Below, one piece after another: positions 7,751-15,705 of a DNA stretch of 22,071 nt. The first letter of the stretch is position 1. The number at the start of each line of letters is the position of its first letter. The stretch lies in assembly GCA_009925965.1 (NCBI GenBank), contig RFPW01000013.1, positions 1-22,071 on the forward strand. Direction: 5' to 3'. The position numbers and the translations under genes were made by a program. Under the pieces are notes generated by a model. It worked only from the letters and a program-made list of their open reading frames with translations. It searched no databases and was not told the DNA's origin. This stretch comes from Betaproteobacteria bacterium (lineage in GTDB: Bacteria; Pseudomonadota; Gammaproteobacteria; Burkholderiales; Burkholderiaceae_E).

Positions 7751-8423
7751 GCAACACCAACATATAGCCAAAACCTCTCATAGTGCGGATGGCCGTACCT
7801 GACCCGATCAGTTTGCGCCGAAGACGCGAAATATAGGTCTCAACAGCGTTTTCACTGGCCTCAAAATCTCGTTCGGCCAAAGCCTCCATGAGGTGCCGCT
7901 TAGCGAGCAGGCGCGGTGCTCGACCGATCAGCAGCCCCAGTACTTCGAACTCACGGGGCGACAACTCGAGTACTTGCCCATTGGAATAGGCGACACCCTC
8001 CCCTCCAAGCCATGACAACCTGCCAAAATGAAGTAATTCACCCCGCGTCAACTGCCCGCGTCGGCGCAGCGCAGCGACCCGGGCATCCAGTTCATTGACC
8101 GCAAAGGGCTTCACCAGATAATCGTCGGCGCCGGTCTGCAAACCCAAAACCCGCTCCGAAACCTGGCCCCGTGCCGACAAGACGAGGACCGGCGTGAGGC
8201 GATCGCGTGCTCGAAACTGCGCCAACCACTGCAATCCATCGCCGTCGGGCAAACCCAAGTCGAGCACGATCAACTCAAATCCCCCGGTCTCCGCGCTATG
8301 TTCGAGGGCGTTCTGGGCCTCGGCGAGCGTCGTGCACAGGTCAGGCACCCAGCCCTGCGAACGCCAATGCAGCGCTAATTCCCGGGCAATCAACGCGTCG
8401 TCCTCAATCAGCATCAGGCGCAT
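7743..8423 (-). CDS. OmpR-family response regulator (QseB/TctD type)
   Basis: DNA-binding response regulator, 226 residues. The receiver domain (1-~118) has the acidic pocket D8/D9, phospho-acceptor D55 (LIVLDLGLPDGDG), S83 and K105 (YLVKPF). The C-terminal winged helix (~130-226) contains LSPREFEVLGLL and the recognition-helix region ENAVETYISRLRRKL. It is the first gene of the run regulator-kinase-channel. It diverges from the efflux operon across a 76 bp gap that holds a tandem direct repeat (TGACAGG twice, 11 bp apart), the spacing OmpR-type dimers favour. Control of both directions is likely but inferred. The start is the ATG at 8421-8423; the Shine-Dalgarno sequence is weak. Confidence 0.96.
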   Translation of the reverse strand: MRLMLIEDDALIARELALHWRSQGWVPDLCTTLAEAQNALEHSAETGGFELIVLDLGLPDGDGLQWLAQFRARDRLTPVLVLSARGQVSERVLGLQTGADDYLVKPFAVNELDARVAALRRRGQLTRGELLHFGRLSWLGGEGVAYSNGQVLELSPREFEVLGLLIGRAPRLLAKRHLMEALAERDFEASENAVETYISRLRRKLIGSGTAIRTMRGFGYMLVLHD

Positions 8424-8442
8424 GGCTTAGCTAAACCGTTGA

Positions 8443-8475
8443 TGACAGGTTCTTGACAGGGAGCGTTCGTATAGT
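8443..8475 (+). promoter_or_regulatory. Response-regulator operator and efflux-operon promoter
   Basis: TGACAGG at 8443-8449 and again at 8454-8460, an 11 bp period matching one DNA turn as in PhoB/OmpR-type boxes. A -10 candidate TATAGT is at 8470-8475. The repeats cover where the -35 hexamer would lie (8447-8452), and no good -35 is present, as expected for an activator-dependent promoter. Transcription would start near 8482, about 18 bases before the adaptor ATG. Motif and spacing are seen; binding by the adjacent regulator is inference. Confidence 0.55.
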
Positions 8476-8499
8476 TCGCCACCTGACGCTGGAATCCGA

Positions 8500-9744
8500 A
8501 TGCCCAAACGAATCTCCCCCCGTGTTCTGATCATGTTGATCATTCTGATCGCTGTCGGTTTGTTCGGGGTTGCCTGGCTCGCGAGCGATCAGATGAAGGC
8601 CATGATGGGTGTGGGTCGGCCCGTCGCGCCACCCATGGCGCAAGTATCAGCTACTGCGGTCGGGCCGACGACCCCGCCCGTTGCAATTGTCGCCCCGGAA
8701 GGCGGGATCGCGCAGGCGTTGCAATTCCCGGTGGGTTCGGCCCAACTTGCAATGATCAAGACGCAGGTAATTCCGTCCTCCCCGCTACCCCTGACAGACT
8801 CCCTGAGCGCCCGAGTCGTCTACGATGAGGACGTCACCGCACGGATCGGCGTGGGCGTCGCAGGTCGTGTGGCCGCTATCCGAGCCGCCCCAGGCGATGC
8901 CGTTAAAGTCGGACAGGTCCTGGCGGAAATTGATTCGCCGGACTTTGGCACCGCTTATGCCGATCTGACCAAAGCCCGGGCGGAAGAAGAGCGCCGGCTG
9001 CAGATTCTTAATCGGGCCCGCAGCCTCGGCGCCGGTGAGGCCATCGCTGCGCGCGACGTGGAGGCCGCTCAAACCGATTATGTGCAGGCCCAAGCCGAGA
9101 CGACTCGAGCCGAGCAGCGTCTTAAGACCCTTAATCCCTATGGTCACCCGATCCGGGACCAACGGGTGTGGCTGAGTAGCCCTGTTGCAGGCATCGTTGC
9201 TGAACGCACCGCCACGCCCGCCCTCGAAGTCGTACCGGGCATGACCGTGCCCCTGTTTATTGTGACTGACCCCACTCGGCTTTGGCTCCTGATCGATTTG
9301 CCCGAGCGGCTGGTCGGAAAAGTCCATCTGGGTAACGAAGTCGCTGTCGAGAGTGATGCATTCCCAGCTGAACGTTTCGTCGCCAAAGTCGTGCAACTGG
9401 GGCAGGCCGTCGACCCAAATACCCGTCGGGTTGTGGTTCGTGCACGGATTAAAAATCCCGACCGCAAGCTCCTTCCGGAGATGTTTGTTCGAGCTTCAAT
9501 TTTGCAAGGCGTTGGTACCGCGGTCCGGATTCCGAATGGCGCGCTGATTAATCGCGGACTCTATGCCTTTGTGTTTATTGAAACCACCCCGGGTGCGTTC
9601 ATACGAAGGCCTGTAAAACTTCAGGGCCAGGGAAGTGACTTCAGCTATGTGGGGAGCGGCCTCGAGGGGGGCGAGCGCATCGTTGTAACCGGAGCCCTTT
9701 TGCTGGATGCCGAGCTGACCGCTCGTGCAGGCAGCAAACCATGA
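8500..9744 (+). CDS. RND efflux periplasmic adaptor (CzcB/CusB type)
   Basis: Periplasmic membrane-fusion protein joining the RND pump to the outer-membrane channel, 414 residues. A single N-terminal membrane anchor (~9-28) is followed by a Met-containing stretch (M32, M35, M36, M46) in the region where CusB carries metal-binding methionines. Then come the lipoyl/barrel-sandwich halves (GVAGRVAAIRAAPGDAVKVG near 118-137 and a second half near 225-245), a short alpha-helical hairpin between them (TKARAEEERRLQ...), and beta-barrel and membrane-proximal domains (IPNGALINRG...GLEGGERIVVTGALLL). It is the first gene of the operon. Its TGA overlaps the ATG of the pump gene by 4 bases (ATGA). Metal binding by the methionines is inference. 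Confidence 0.94.
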   Translation: MPKRISPRVLIMLIILIAVGLFGVAWLASDQMKAMMGVGRPVAPPMAQVSATAVGPTTPPVAIVAPEGGIAQALQFPVGSAQLAMIKTQVIPSSPLPLTDSLSARVVYDEDVTARIGVGVAGRVAAIRAAPGDAVKVGQVLAEIDSPDFGTAYADLTKARAEEERRLQILNRARSLGAGEAIAARDVEAAQTDYVQAQAETTRAEQRLKTLNPYGHPIRDQRVWLSSPVAGIVAERTATPALEVVPGMTVPLFIVTDPTRLWLLIDLPERLVGKVHLGNEVAVESDAFPAERFVAKVVQLGQAVDPNTRRVVVRARIKNPDRKLLPEMFVRASILQGVGTAVRIPNGALINRGLYAFVFIETTPGAFIRRPVKLQGQGSDFSYVGSGLEGGERIVVTGALLLDAELTARAGSKP

Positions 9745-12700
9745 TCGCCCGGGTCATTCTCTTTGCACTCACGCAGCGCGTCTTTGTGCTGGTGATGGTC
9801 GCCGCGCTGATTTGTACAGGAGTGCTCGCGCTGACCAACCTGCCGATCGAGGCCTTTCCTGACGTTCAGGACATCCAGGTCCGCGTGATTTCGCAAATGC
9901 CTGGCCAGGCGCCACAGGACATGGAACGCGCGGTTACCTTGCCAATCGAACGTGAGGTCGCTGGGATACCACGCCTTACGAGCGTTCGGTCGGTCACCAT
10001 GACCGGGTTGTCGATCGTCACGCTAACGTTTGCGGAAGACACCGACAACTACTTTGCACGCCAGCAGGTCACCGAAAAGCTCAGTACTGTCACGCTCCCG
10101 CTGGGCGTTCAACCACAGCTTGCCCCGCTCTCCACCGCAGTGGGTGAGGTCTATCGATACACCATCGAAGCGCCTGGATTAAGTGACACCGAGATTCGTA
10201 CCCTCCAGGACTGGACAGTGCGGCCTGTTCTCCGCATGACCCCAGGGGTCGCGGACGTGGTGAGTTTTGGCGGCGCTATTCGCGAGTACCACGTCGAATT
10301 TGACCCCACGGCCTTGAGGAAATTTCAGGTCACGCTCGATCAACTCACGCAAGCGATCGCGAATGGAAATGGCAGCGCGGGGGGTGGGCTGATTCGTCAG
10401 GGGGACGCGTCTCTGGTCGTCCGATCGGCTGGGCTATTTGATTCCATCGACGACGTTCGCAAGGTCGTGATTGAGTCTCGGCAGGGCCGCGCGATCACCG
10501 TGGGCGATGTGTCAACCGTCAAGATCAGTGAACGCCCCCGCAATGGATATGTCGCATCGGACAGGCGGGACAGCATCGTCGAAGGCATCGTTTCGATGAC
10601 CAAGGGCGGCAACCCCTCCAAGATCAATGCGGCGCTTAAGCAACGCATCGCTGAGTTGCAGACCCGCCTGCCCGCTGGCGTGAAGATATTGCCGATCTAT
10701 GACCGAACCGAACTTGTCCACCACACAGTCACCACAGTCGTAGAGAATTTGATTATTGGTGCGCTCCTGGTGATCGCCGTGCTGGTGGTCTTTCTGTCGA
10801 GCTGGACAGCTGCACTGGTCGTGGCCACCGTTATCCCGCTCGCTTTGTTGTTTGCGTTCATCCTGATGGACGCCAGAGGCGTATCGGCCAATCTGATTTC
10901 ACTTGGGGCGGTCGACTTTGGGATCATCATCGACAGCGCCGTGGTCATCGTCGAGGCGCTGATGGTGCGGCTGGCCGTCCATACCGTCCACGAGACCGAT
11001 TCGCCGCAGGGCCGCAAACACCGAATGCATCTGCTGAACCGAACGATGACGGATATGGCCGAACCAGTCCTGTTCTCCAAGGCCATCATCATTCTGGCTT
11101 TTGTACCGATCTTCACATTTCAGCGCGTCGAGGGAAAAATCTTCACGCCCGTCGCGCTCACCCTGACCTTCGCGTTACTGGGTGCGGTCTTACTGACCTT
11201 CACGCTGTTGCCCACATTGCTCGCCTATGTGGTGCAGCGGCGCACCTTGGCTGAGACCCATAAGCCATGGCTTGACTGGCTGCAGAACCGCTACCGTGCG
11301 CTACTCGAGCTCACCATTCGCAACGCCCGCAAGACTCTGTTGTTGTCACTGATTCCGGTGGTCGTCGCATTCGGACTCGCCGCCCGCCTCGGTAGCGAAT
11401 TCATGCCAAAGCTCGATGAGGGCAACATCTGGCTCACCATCACCTTACCGACTTCCGCTTCGCTCGAGACCACCAAGAACATCGAGCGAATGGTCCGTGC
11501 CAAGATCCTCGCCTACCCTGAGGTCAACCACATCATTACTCAGGTCGGCCGCCCCGACGACGGGTCAGACCCCAAGGGCCCTAATAATCTCGAGAATCTG
11601 GTTGACCTCAAACCGCGCGATACCTGGCGATTTGCCAGCAAAGAAGCGCTGGTCAGCAGCATGGCCGATGCGTTGAATGTCATTCCGGGCATCACCACGA
11701 ATTTCTCGCAGGTCATTCAAGACAACGTCGAAGAATCGCTGTCGGGTTTTCGAGGGGAAATCGTTGCAAAAATCAGCGGTGACAACCTCGACATCCTTGA
11801 GGAGAAGGCCGACGATGTTGTCGAGGTAATCCAGCAGATTCGGGGGGCGACCGACGTTGAAGCGACCCGGATCGGTGGCCAGTCAGAAATCGTCGTAACA
11901 CCCGATCGGTCTCGACTCGCTCGCTATGGGATTGGGATTACCGATGTCAACCGTTTGGTCACGCAGGCCATGTCAGGTGCCCCGGTAACGAGCTTCTACG
12001 AGGGCGACAAGCGCTTTGAGGTAGTCGTCCGTGCCGACCCATCCCACCGCAACAGTATCGACGCCATCGCGAGCCTGCAGTTGGAAATCCCGGGGACGCA
12101 GGTTGGCAATGGTCCAGGAACGATCGCGCTGGGCGAAGTGGCCAAAGTTGAAGTCCATCAAGGTGCATCGCGGATCCTGCGCGAGGCAGGCTCCCGAATT
12201 GTGATCGTCAAGATGAACCTGCTCGGTCGAGATCAGGGCAGCTTCGTCGAAGAGGCCCAGGCGAAAGTCGCCGACAAGATCAAACTGCCACCCGGATACA
12301 CACTGACCTGGGGCGGTCAGTTCGAAAATTCGCAACGCGCCGCGGATCGTTTGATGGTGATCATCCCACTCACGGTACTGCTGATTTTCTCGTTGCTGTT
12401 TTGGGCGTTCCGGTCGGTTCGGCTTGCCGTCCTGGTTTTGGGGATGGTGCCGTTCACTCTGGTTGGCGGGTTTGCTGCACTTGGTCTGGCAAGCCTTCAT
12501 CTATCGGTCTCAGCGGCCGTCGGGTTCATCGCGGTCGCAGGGATTTCGGTTCAAAACGGCGTCATCATGGCCGAGGAAGTCCTGTTGCGCGTGCGCGAAG
12601 GTGCTAAGGCCACGCCAGCAATTCTTGACGGTGCGGTTTCACGTCTGCGACCGATTTTGATGACGGCGCTGATGGCTGGGCTGGGTCTGATGCCGGCCGC

Positions 12701-12857
12701 CGTCTCTCAAGGCATTGGTAGCGAAACCCAGCGCCCATTTGCCTGCGTGATTGTCGGCGGCATCGTCACTGGGACGCTGTTTACCCTGTTGGTCCTGCCG
12801 GTGGCCTTGCGGGTTTTTGGTGACTTCTTTGACCGTAGTGAAAGCCTTGAACCCTAA
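9741..12857 (+). CDS. Heavy-metal efflux RND pump (CzcA/CusA family)
   Basis: Proton-driven inner-membrane transporter, 1038 residues, the full length for heavy-metal RND proteins. It has twelve predicted membrane helices and two large periplasmic loops. The proton-relay motif in helix 4 reads DFGIIIDSAVVIVEA, with D392, D398 and E405 aligning ten residues before D402, D408 and E415 of CzcA. This DFG...D...E signature marks divalent-cation exporters (Co, Zn, Cd, Ni types) rather than the CusA copper/silver type. Here a Ser follows the second Asp and an Ala follows the Glu, where CzcA has Gly and Asn, so the exact metal cannot be assigned. Other family landmarks: PIEAFPDVQD near the N-terminus, GSEFMPKLDEGN mid-protein, and IVGGIVTGTLFTLLVLPVAL near the C-terminus. 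It is coupled to the adaptor gene (4-base overlap) and to the outer-membrane gene (20-base overlap). Confidence 0.95.
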   Translation: MIARVILFALTQRVFVLVMVAALICTGVLALTNLPIEAFPDVQDIQVRVISQMPGQAPQDMERAVTLPIEREVAGIPRLTSVRSVTMTGLSIVTLTFAEDTDNYFARQQVTEKLSTVTLPLGVQPQLAPLSTAVGEVYRYTIEAPGLSDTEIRTLQDWTVRPVLRMTPGVADVVSFGGAIREYHVEFDPTALRKFQVTLDQLTQAIANGNGSAGGGLIRQGDASLVVRSAGLFDSIDDVRKVVIESRQGRAITVGDVSTVKISERPRNGYVASDRRDSIVEGIVSMTKGGNPSKINAALKQRIAELQTRLPAGVKILPIYDRTELVHHTVTTVVENLIIGALLVIAVLVVFLSSWTAALVVATVIPLALLFAFILMDARGVSANLISLGAVDFGIIIDSAVVIVEALMVRLAVHTVHETDSPQGRKHRMHLLNRTMTDMAEPVLFSKAIIILAFVPIFTFQRVEGKIFTPVALTLTFALLGAVLLTFTLLPTLLAYVVQRRTLAETHKPWLDWLQNRYRALLELTIRNARKTLLLSLIPVVVAFGLAARLGSEFMPKLDEGNIWLTITLPTSASLETTKNIERMVRAKILAYPEVNHIITQVGRPDDGSDPKGPNNLENLVDLKPRDTWRFASKEALVSSMADALNVIPGITTNFSQVIQDNVEESLSGFRGEIVAKISGDNLDILEEKADDVVEVIQQIRGATDVEATRIGGQSEIVVTPDRSRLARYGIGITDVNRLVTQAMSGAPVTSFYEGDKRFEVVVRADPSHRNSIDAIASLQLEIPGTQVGNGPGTIALGEVAKVEVHQGASRILREAGSRIVIVKMNLLGRDQGSFVEEAQAKVADKIKLPPGYTLTWGGQFENSQRAADRLMVIIPLTVLLIFSLLFWAFRSVRLAVLVLGMVPFTLVGGFAALGLASLHLSVSAAVGFIAVAGISVQNGVIMAEEVLLRVREGAKATPAILDGAVSRLRPILMTALMAGLGLMPAAVSQGIGSETQRPFACVIVGGIVTGTLFTLLVLPVALRVFGDFFDRSESLEP

Positions 12858-14358
12858 ACGATTGCTGGGCTTGTGGGTAAGCGTTTTCGCCACCTCGCTG
12901 AGCCTCCTCAGTGGCTGTTCGATCGGGCCAGATTATTTGCGGCCAACATTGCCGGATTCACGTGCTTTTGCATCCGGCACTTCCGCCCGGGCCGATACAC
13001 AGGGCGGCAATGTCGACGCGCAAGACATCATTGCCCAGCGCTTCATTCAGGGCGCGGATATCCCAGCGGATTGGTGGACGGCCTTTGGCTCGCCTGAACT
13101 CACTCGCCTCGTCGAGCGCGCCCTTGCAGCCAACCCAACCATCGAGGCGGCCCATGCCGCACTGCGCGCGGCCCAGGAGAATGTCTCGGCCCAGCGCGGA
13201 TTCTTCTTTCCGACGGTGCAGGCGAACTACGCCCCATTGCGCATCAGGAACGCCAATAGCCAAAGCGCTAACACACCCGGCGCGCAAACCAGTGCCCCAG
13301 GTGATGGGTCTGGAATCTATAACTTCCATACCGCTCAGCTCACGGTAGGGTTCAATCCTGATGTTTTCGGTGTGAACAAGCGCCTCGTCGAATCGCTGCA
13401 AGCAGGCGCTCGTCTGCAACGCTTCCAACTCGAAGCAACCACTCTTACGCTGGCAACCAATGTCGTGGCAGCGGCTATTCAGGAGGCGCTCCTCCGACAA
13501 CAGCTCGCGACCGCGGAAGCCTTGATCAGTAGCGGCGTGCGGGCACTCGGAATCGTTCAGCGCCAGCAATCCGCCGGCGCTGCGTCAAAGCTCGATGTGG
13601 CCAATCAGGAAACCGCACTGGCGCAGGCGCGTCAAATCGTGGTGCCGCTGCGCAAACAGCTTGAGCTCAACCGGAACCTCTTGCGTGCGCTATGCGGAGC
13701 CGCGCAGGACACCGAACTGCCAGAAACCTTCACGCTTGAAACGCTGCGCCTGCCGGCCGAGCTGCCACTCATGCTGCCCTCGCAAGTCATCGAGCAACGA
13801 CCCGATGTGCGCGCTGCCGAAGAGCAATTGCGGGCGACCAGCGAACTCGTTGGCGTGGCGCGAGCGAACCGATTGCCACAATTTTCGATTGATGCGTCGC
13901 TCGGCGGTGGGGCCAGAAGCTTTGCCGGAATATTCTCGTCTGGAGGACCATTTTTTAATTTGGCCGGGAATCTCGCTGCGCCCCTCTTTGATGGCGGAAC
14001 ACTGCGCTTTAGGGAGCGCGCGGCACGTGAGAATCTAAATGTCGCCAACGCGCAGTACCAAGCAACGGTCATCAACGCCTTCCAGAACATCGCGGATACC
14101 CTTCAAGTGATTCACTCGGACTCGCAGGCGCTGAATGCAGCACTCGGTGTGGAGCGGTCGGCCCGAGTTGCTTTAGCTCTCACAGAAAAGCAACATGCCA
14201 GCGGTTATATTGATCGCCTTGTTCTGCTGAACGCACAGCGCACCGTCTACCAGGCGAGTTTTGATGTCGCTCAGGCACAGGCAAGCCGACTCGGTAACTC
14301 AGCCGCCTTGTTTCAGGCGTTGGGTGGTGGGTGGCGGTCAGCATCACTTAACCGGTAA
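12838..14358 (+). CDS. Efflux outer-membrane lipoprotein (OprM/NodT family)
   Basis: TolC-like outer-membrane channel of the pump, 506 residues from the proposed GTG at 12838. The N-terminus is a lipoprotein signal with lipobox LLSGC, putting the acylated cysteine at residue 27, followed by SIGPDYLRP, typical of NodT-family members. Two OEP repeats follow (roughly 90-290 and 310-495), including ...LPLMLPSQVIEQRPDVRAAEEQLRA. The GTG (or the TTG at 12847) is preferred over earlier in-frame codons because those would add ~29 residues lying inside the pump gene ahead of the signal peptide. Translation is probably coupled to the pump (20 bp overlap). Only 5 bp separate its stop from the next gene. 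Confidence 0.93.
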   Translation: MKALNPKRLLGLWVSVFATSLSLLSGCSIGPDYLRPTLPDSRAFASGTSARADTQGGNVDAQDIIAQRFIQGADIPADWWTAFGSPELTRLVERALAANPTIEAAHAALRAAQENVSAQRGFFFPTVQANYAPLRIRNANSQSANTPGAQTSAPGDGSGIYNFHTAQLTVGFNPDVFGVNKRLVESLQAGARLQRFQLEATTLTLATNVVAAAIQEALLRQQLATAEALISSGVRALGIVQRQQSAGAASKLDVANQETALAQARQIVVPLRKQLELNRNLLRALCGAAQDTELPETFTLETLRLPAELPLMLPSQVIEQRPDVRAAEEQLRATSELVGVARANRLPQFSIDASLGGGARSFAGIFSSGGPFFNLAGNLAAPLFDGGTLRFRERAARENLNVANAQYQATVINAFQNIADTLQVIHSDSQALNAALGVERSARVALALTEKQHASGYIDRLVLLNAQRTVYQASFDVAQAQASRLGNSAALFQALGGGWRSASLNR

Positions 14359-14363
14359 CGCTC

Positions 14364-15245
14364 ATGAACGAACAAACACCTTACGTTCCACCCAAGGTCT
14401 GGACCTGGAGCCAGCCCAACGGCGGGCACTTCGCCAGCATCAATCGGCCCGTCGCTGGCTCGACGCACGACAAAGAACTCTCGCGCGGTAAGCACCCGCT
14501 TCAGCTCTATTCGCTGGCAACACCGAACGGCGTCAAAGTGACGGTGATGCTCGAAGAGCTGCTTGCTCAGGGTCACGAAGGTGCAGAGTACGACGCCTGG
14601 TTAGTGAATATCAGAGAGGGTGCGCAGTTCTCGAGCGGCTTCGTTGGCGCCAACCCCAACTCAAAGATCCCCGCCCTTCTTGATTGCAGTTTTGCCGAGC
14701 CGGTGAGGGTTTTTGAGTCGGGTGCGATCCTCCTGTATCTGGCCGAGAAGTTTGGGACCCTGGTACCGACCGACCCGGTACGGCGTGCCGAATGTCTATC
14801 GTGGCTATTTTGGCAAATGGGAAGCGCGCCTTATCTCGGCGGTGGGTTCGGGCACTTTTATGCCTATGCCCCAATCAAAATCGAATACGCGATTGACCGC
14901 TTCGCAATGGAGGTCAAGCGCCAACTCGATGTACTTAATCAGCGCCTCGCCGAAACCCGATATATCGCTGGTGATGATTACACCATTGCCGATATCGCGA
15001 TCTGGCCCTGGTACGGCGGTATGGCCAAAGGCCATTTGTATGAGGGCGGCGAATTCCTCCAGGTCCACGAATACACGCACGTGATTCGCTGGGCCGACGA
15101 AATCGCTCAGCGTCCAGCAGTACGTCGGGGCCGAATGGTCAACCGGGTGTTTGGCCCGCTCGAGACCCAGCTGCATGAACGCCATGACGCCAGCGACTTT
15201 GAGACGCGAACCCAAGATAAGCTACAGGCCGCTGGCTCAACCTGA
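14364..15245 (+). CDS. yghU: YghU-type glutathione S-transferase / disulfide-bond reductase
   Basis: Cytoplasmic Nu-class glutathione transferase, 293 residues against about 288 in E. coli YghU, which has glutathione-dependent disulfide reductase and organic peroxidase activity. The resemblance is close along the whole length: KVWTWSQPNGG near the start, the active-site region YSLATPNGVKV with T53 and N55, the glutathione-binding ESGAILLYLAEKFG, GGGFGHFYAYAPIKIEYAI, and the C-terminal LHERHDASDFET. The gene begins 5 bp after the outer-membrane channel gene and is followed by ohr after 31 bp, so it seems to belong to the efflux operon. This links metal export with thiol repair. The Shine-Dalgarno sequence is weak, consistent with coupling to the upstream gene. 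Confidence 0.95.
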   Translation: MNEQTPYVPPKVWTWSQPNGGHFASINRPVAGSTHDKELSRGKHPLQLYSLATPNGVKVTVMLEELLAQGHEGAEYDAWLVNIREGAQFSSGFVGANPNSKIPALLDCSFAEPVRVFESGAILLYLAEKFGTLVPTDPVRRAECLSWLFWQMGSAPYLGGGFGHFYAYAPIKIEYAIDRFAMEVKRQLDVLNQRLAETRYIAGDDYTIADIAIWPWYGGMAKGHLYEGGEFLQVHEYTHVIRWADEIAQRPAVRRGRMVNRVFGPLETQLHERHDASDFETRTQDKLQAAGST

Positions 15246-15276
15246 CCAACCAACCCTCCAATTGAAGGAACACACT

Positions 15277-15705
15277 ATGACGACCGCTCTCGAAAAAGTT
15301 CTGTATACCGCCCACACCCATGTAACTGGTGGCCGTGACGGCCATGCGAAATCCGATGACGGCCTGCTGGATGTCAAGCTTTCCCCGCCCCCAGGACTCG
15401 GCGGCAAAGGCGGCGCAACCAACCCCGAGCAACTCTTTGCTGCGGGCTATTCGGCCTGCTTCATGGGCGCGCTCAAACACGTCGCTGGCCTCAAGAAGGT
15501 CGCCGTTCCAGACGATGCATCGATCGACGCCAGCGTTGATTTGGGCCCGATCCCAAACGGGTTTGGGATTGCCGCCCGACTACACATCAGCCTGCCCGGG
15601 CTCGACCGTCACGTGGCCCAAGACCTCGTTGACAGTGCCCATGTGGTCTGCCCCTACTCGAACGCAACCCGCGGCAACATCCACGTTGAACTAACGCTGG
15701 CCTGA
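15277..15705 (+). CDS. ohr: Organic hydroperoxide resistance protein Ohr
   Basis: Cytoplasmic thiol peroxidase that reduces organic (fatty-acid) hydroperoxides using lipoylated partners; OsmC/Ohr superfamily. At 142 residues it matches the family length. The catalytic cysteines are C61 (YSACFMG) and C125 (VVCPYSNATRGN), with the expected R20 and E51. VCPYSNATRGN separates Ohr from OsmC. The ATG at 15277 has AAGGA about nine bases upstream; longer in-frame extensions lie inside the transferase gene and are not Ohr-like. It is the last gene of the apparent efflux/redox run. No OhrR-type repressor gene is present in the window, so control may come from the upstream efflux promoter. Its last 15 bp overlap the convergent flavin-reductase-like gene. 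Confidence 0.96.
   Translation: MTTALEKVLYTAHTHVTGGRDGHAKSDDGLLDVKLSPPPGLGGKGGATNPEQLFAAGYSACFMGALKHVAGLKKVAVPDDASIDASVDLGPIPNGFGIAARLHISLPGLDRHVAQDLVDSAHVVCPYSNATRGNIHVELTLA

Noticed and set aside
7751..7771. Upstream TTG start for the histidine kinase (adds MAICWCC)
   Set aside because: The ATG at 7748-7750 gives the usual short overlap with the regulator gene and a normal N-terminus; the extension is cysteine-rich and uncharacteristic.
12751..12837. Longer N-terminus for the outer-membrane lipoprotein
   Set aside because: It would place 29 extra residues ahead of a normal lipoprotein signal peptide, all inside the pump gene.
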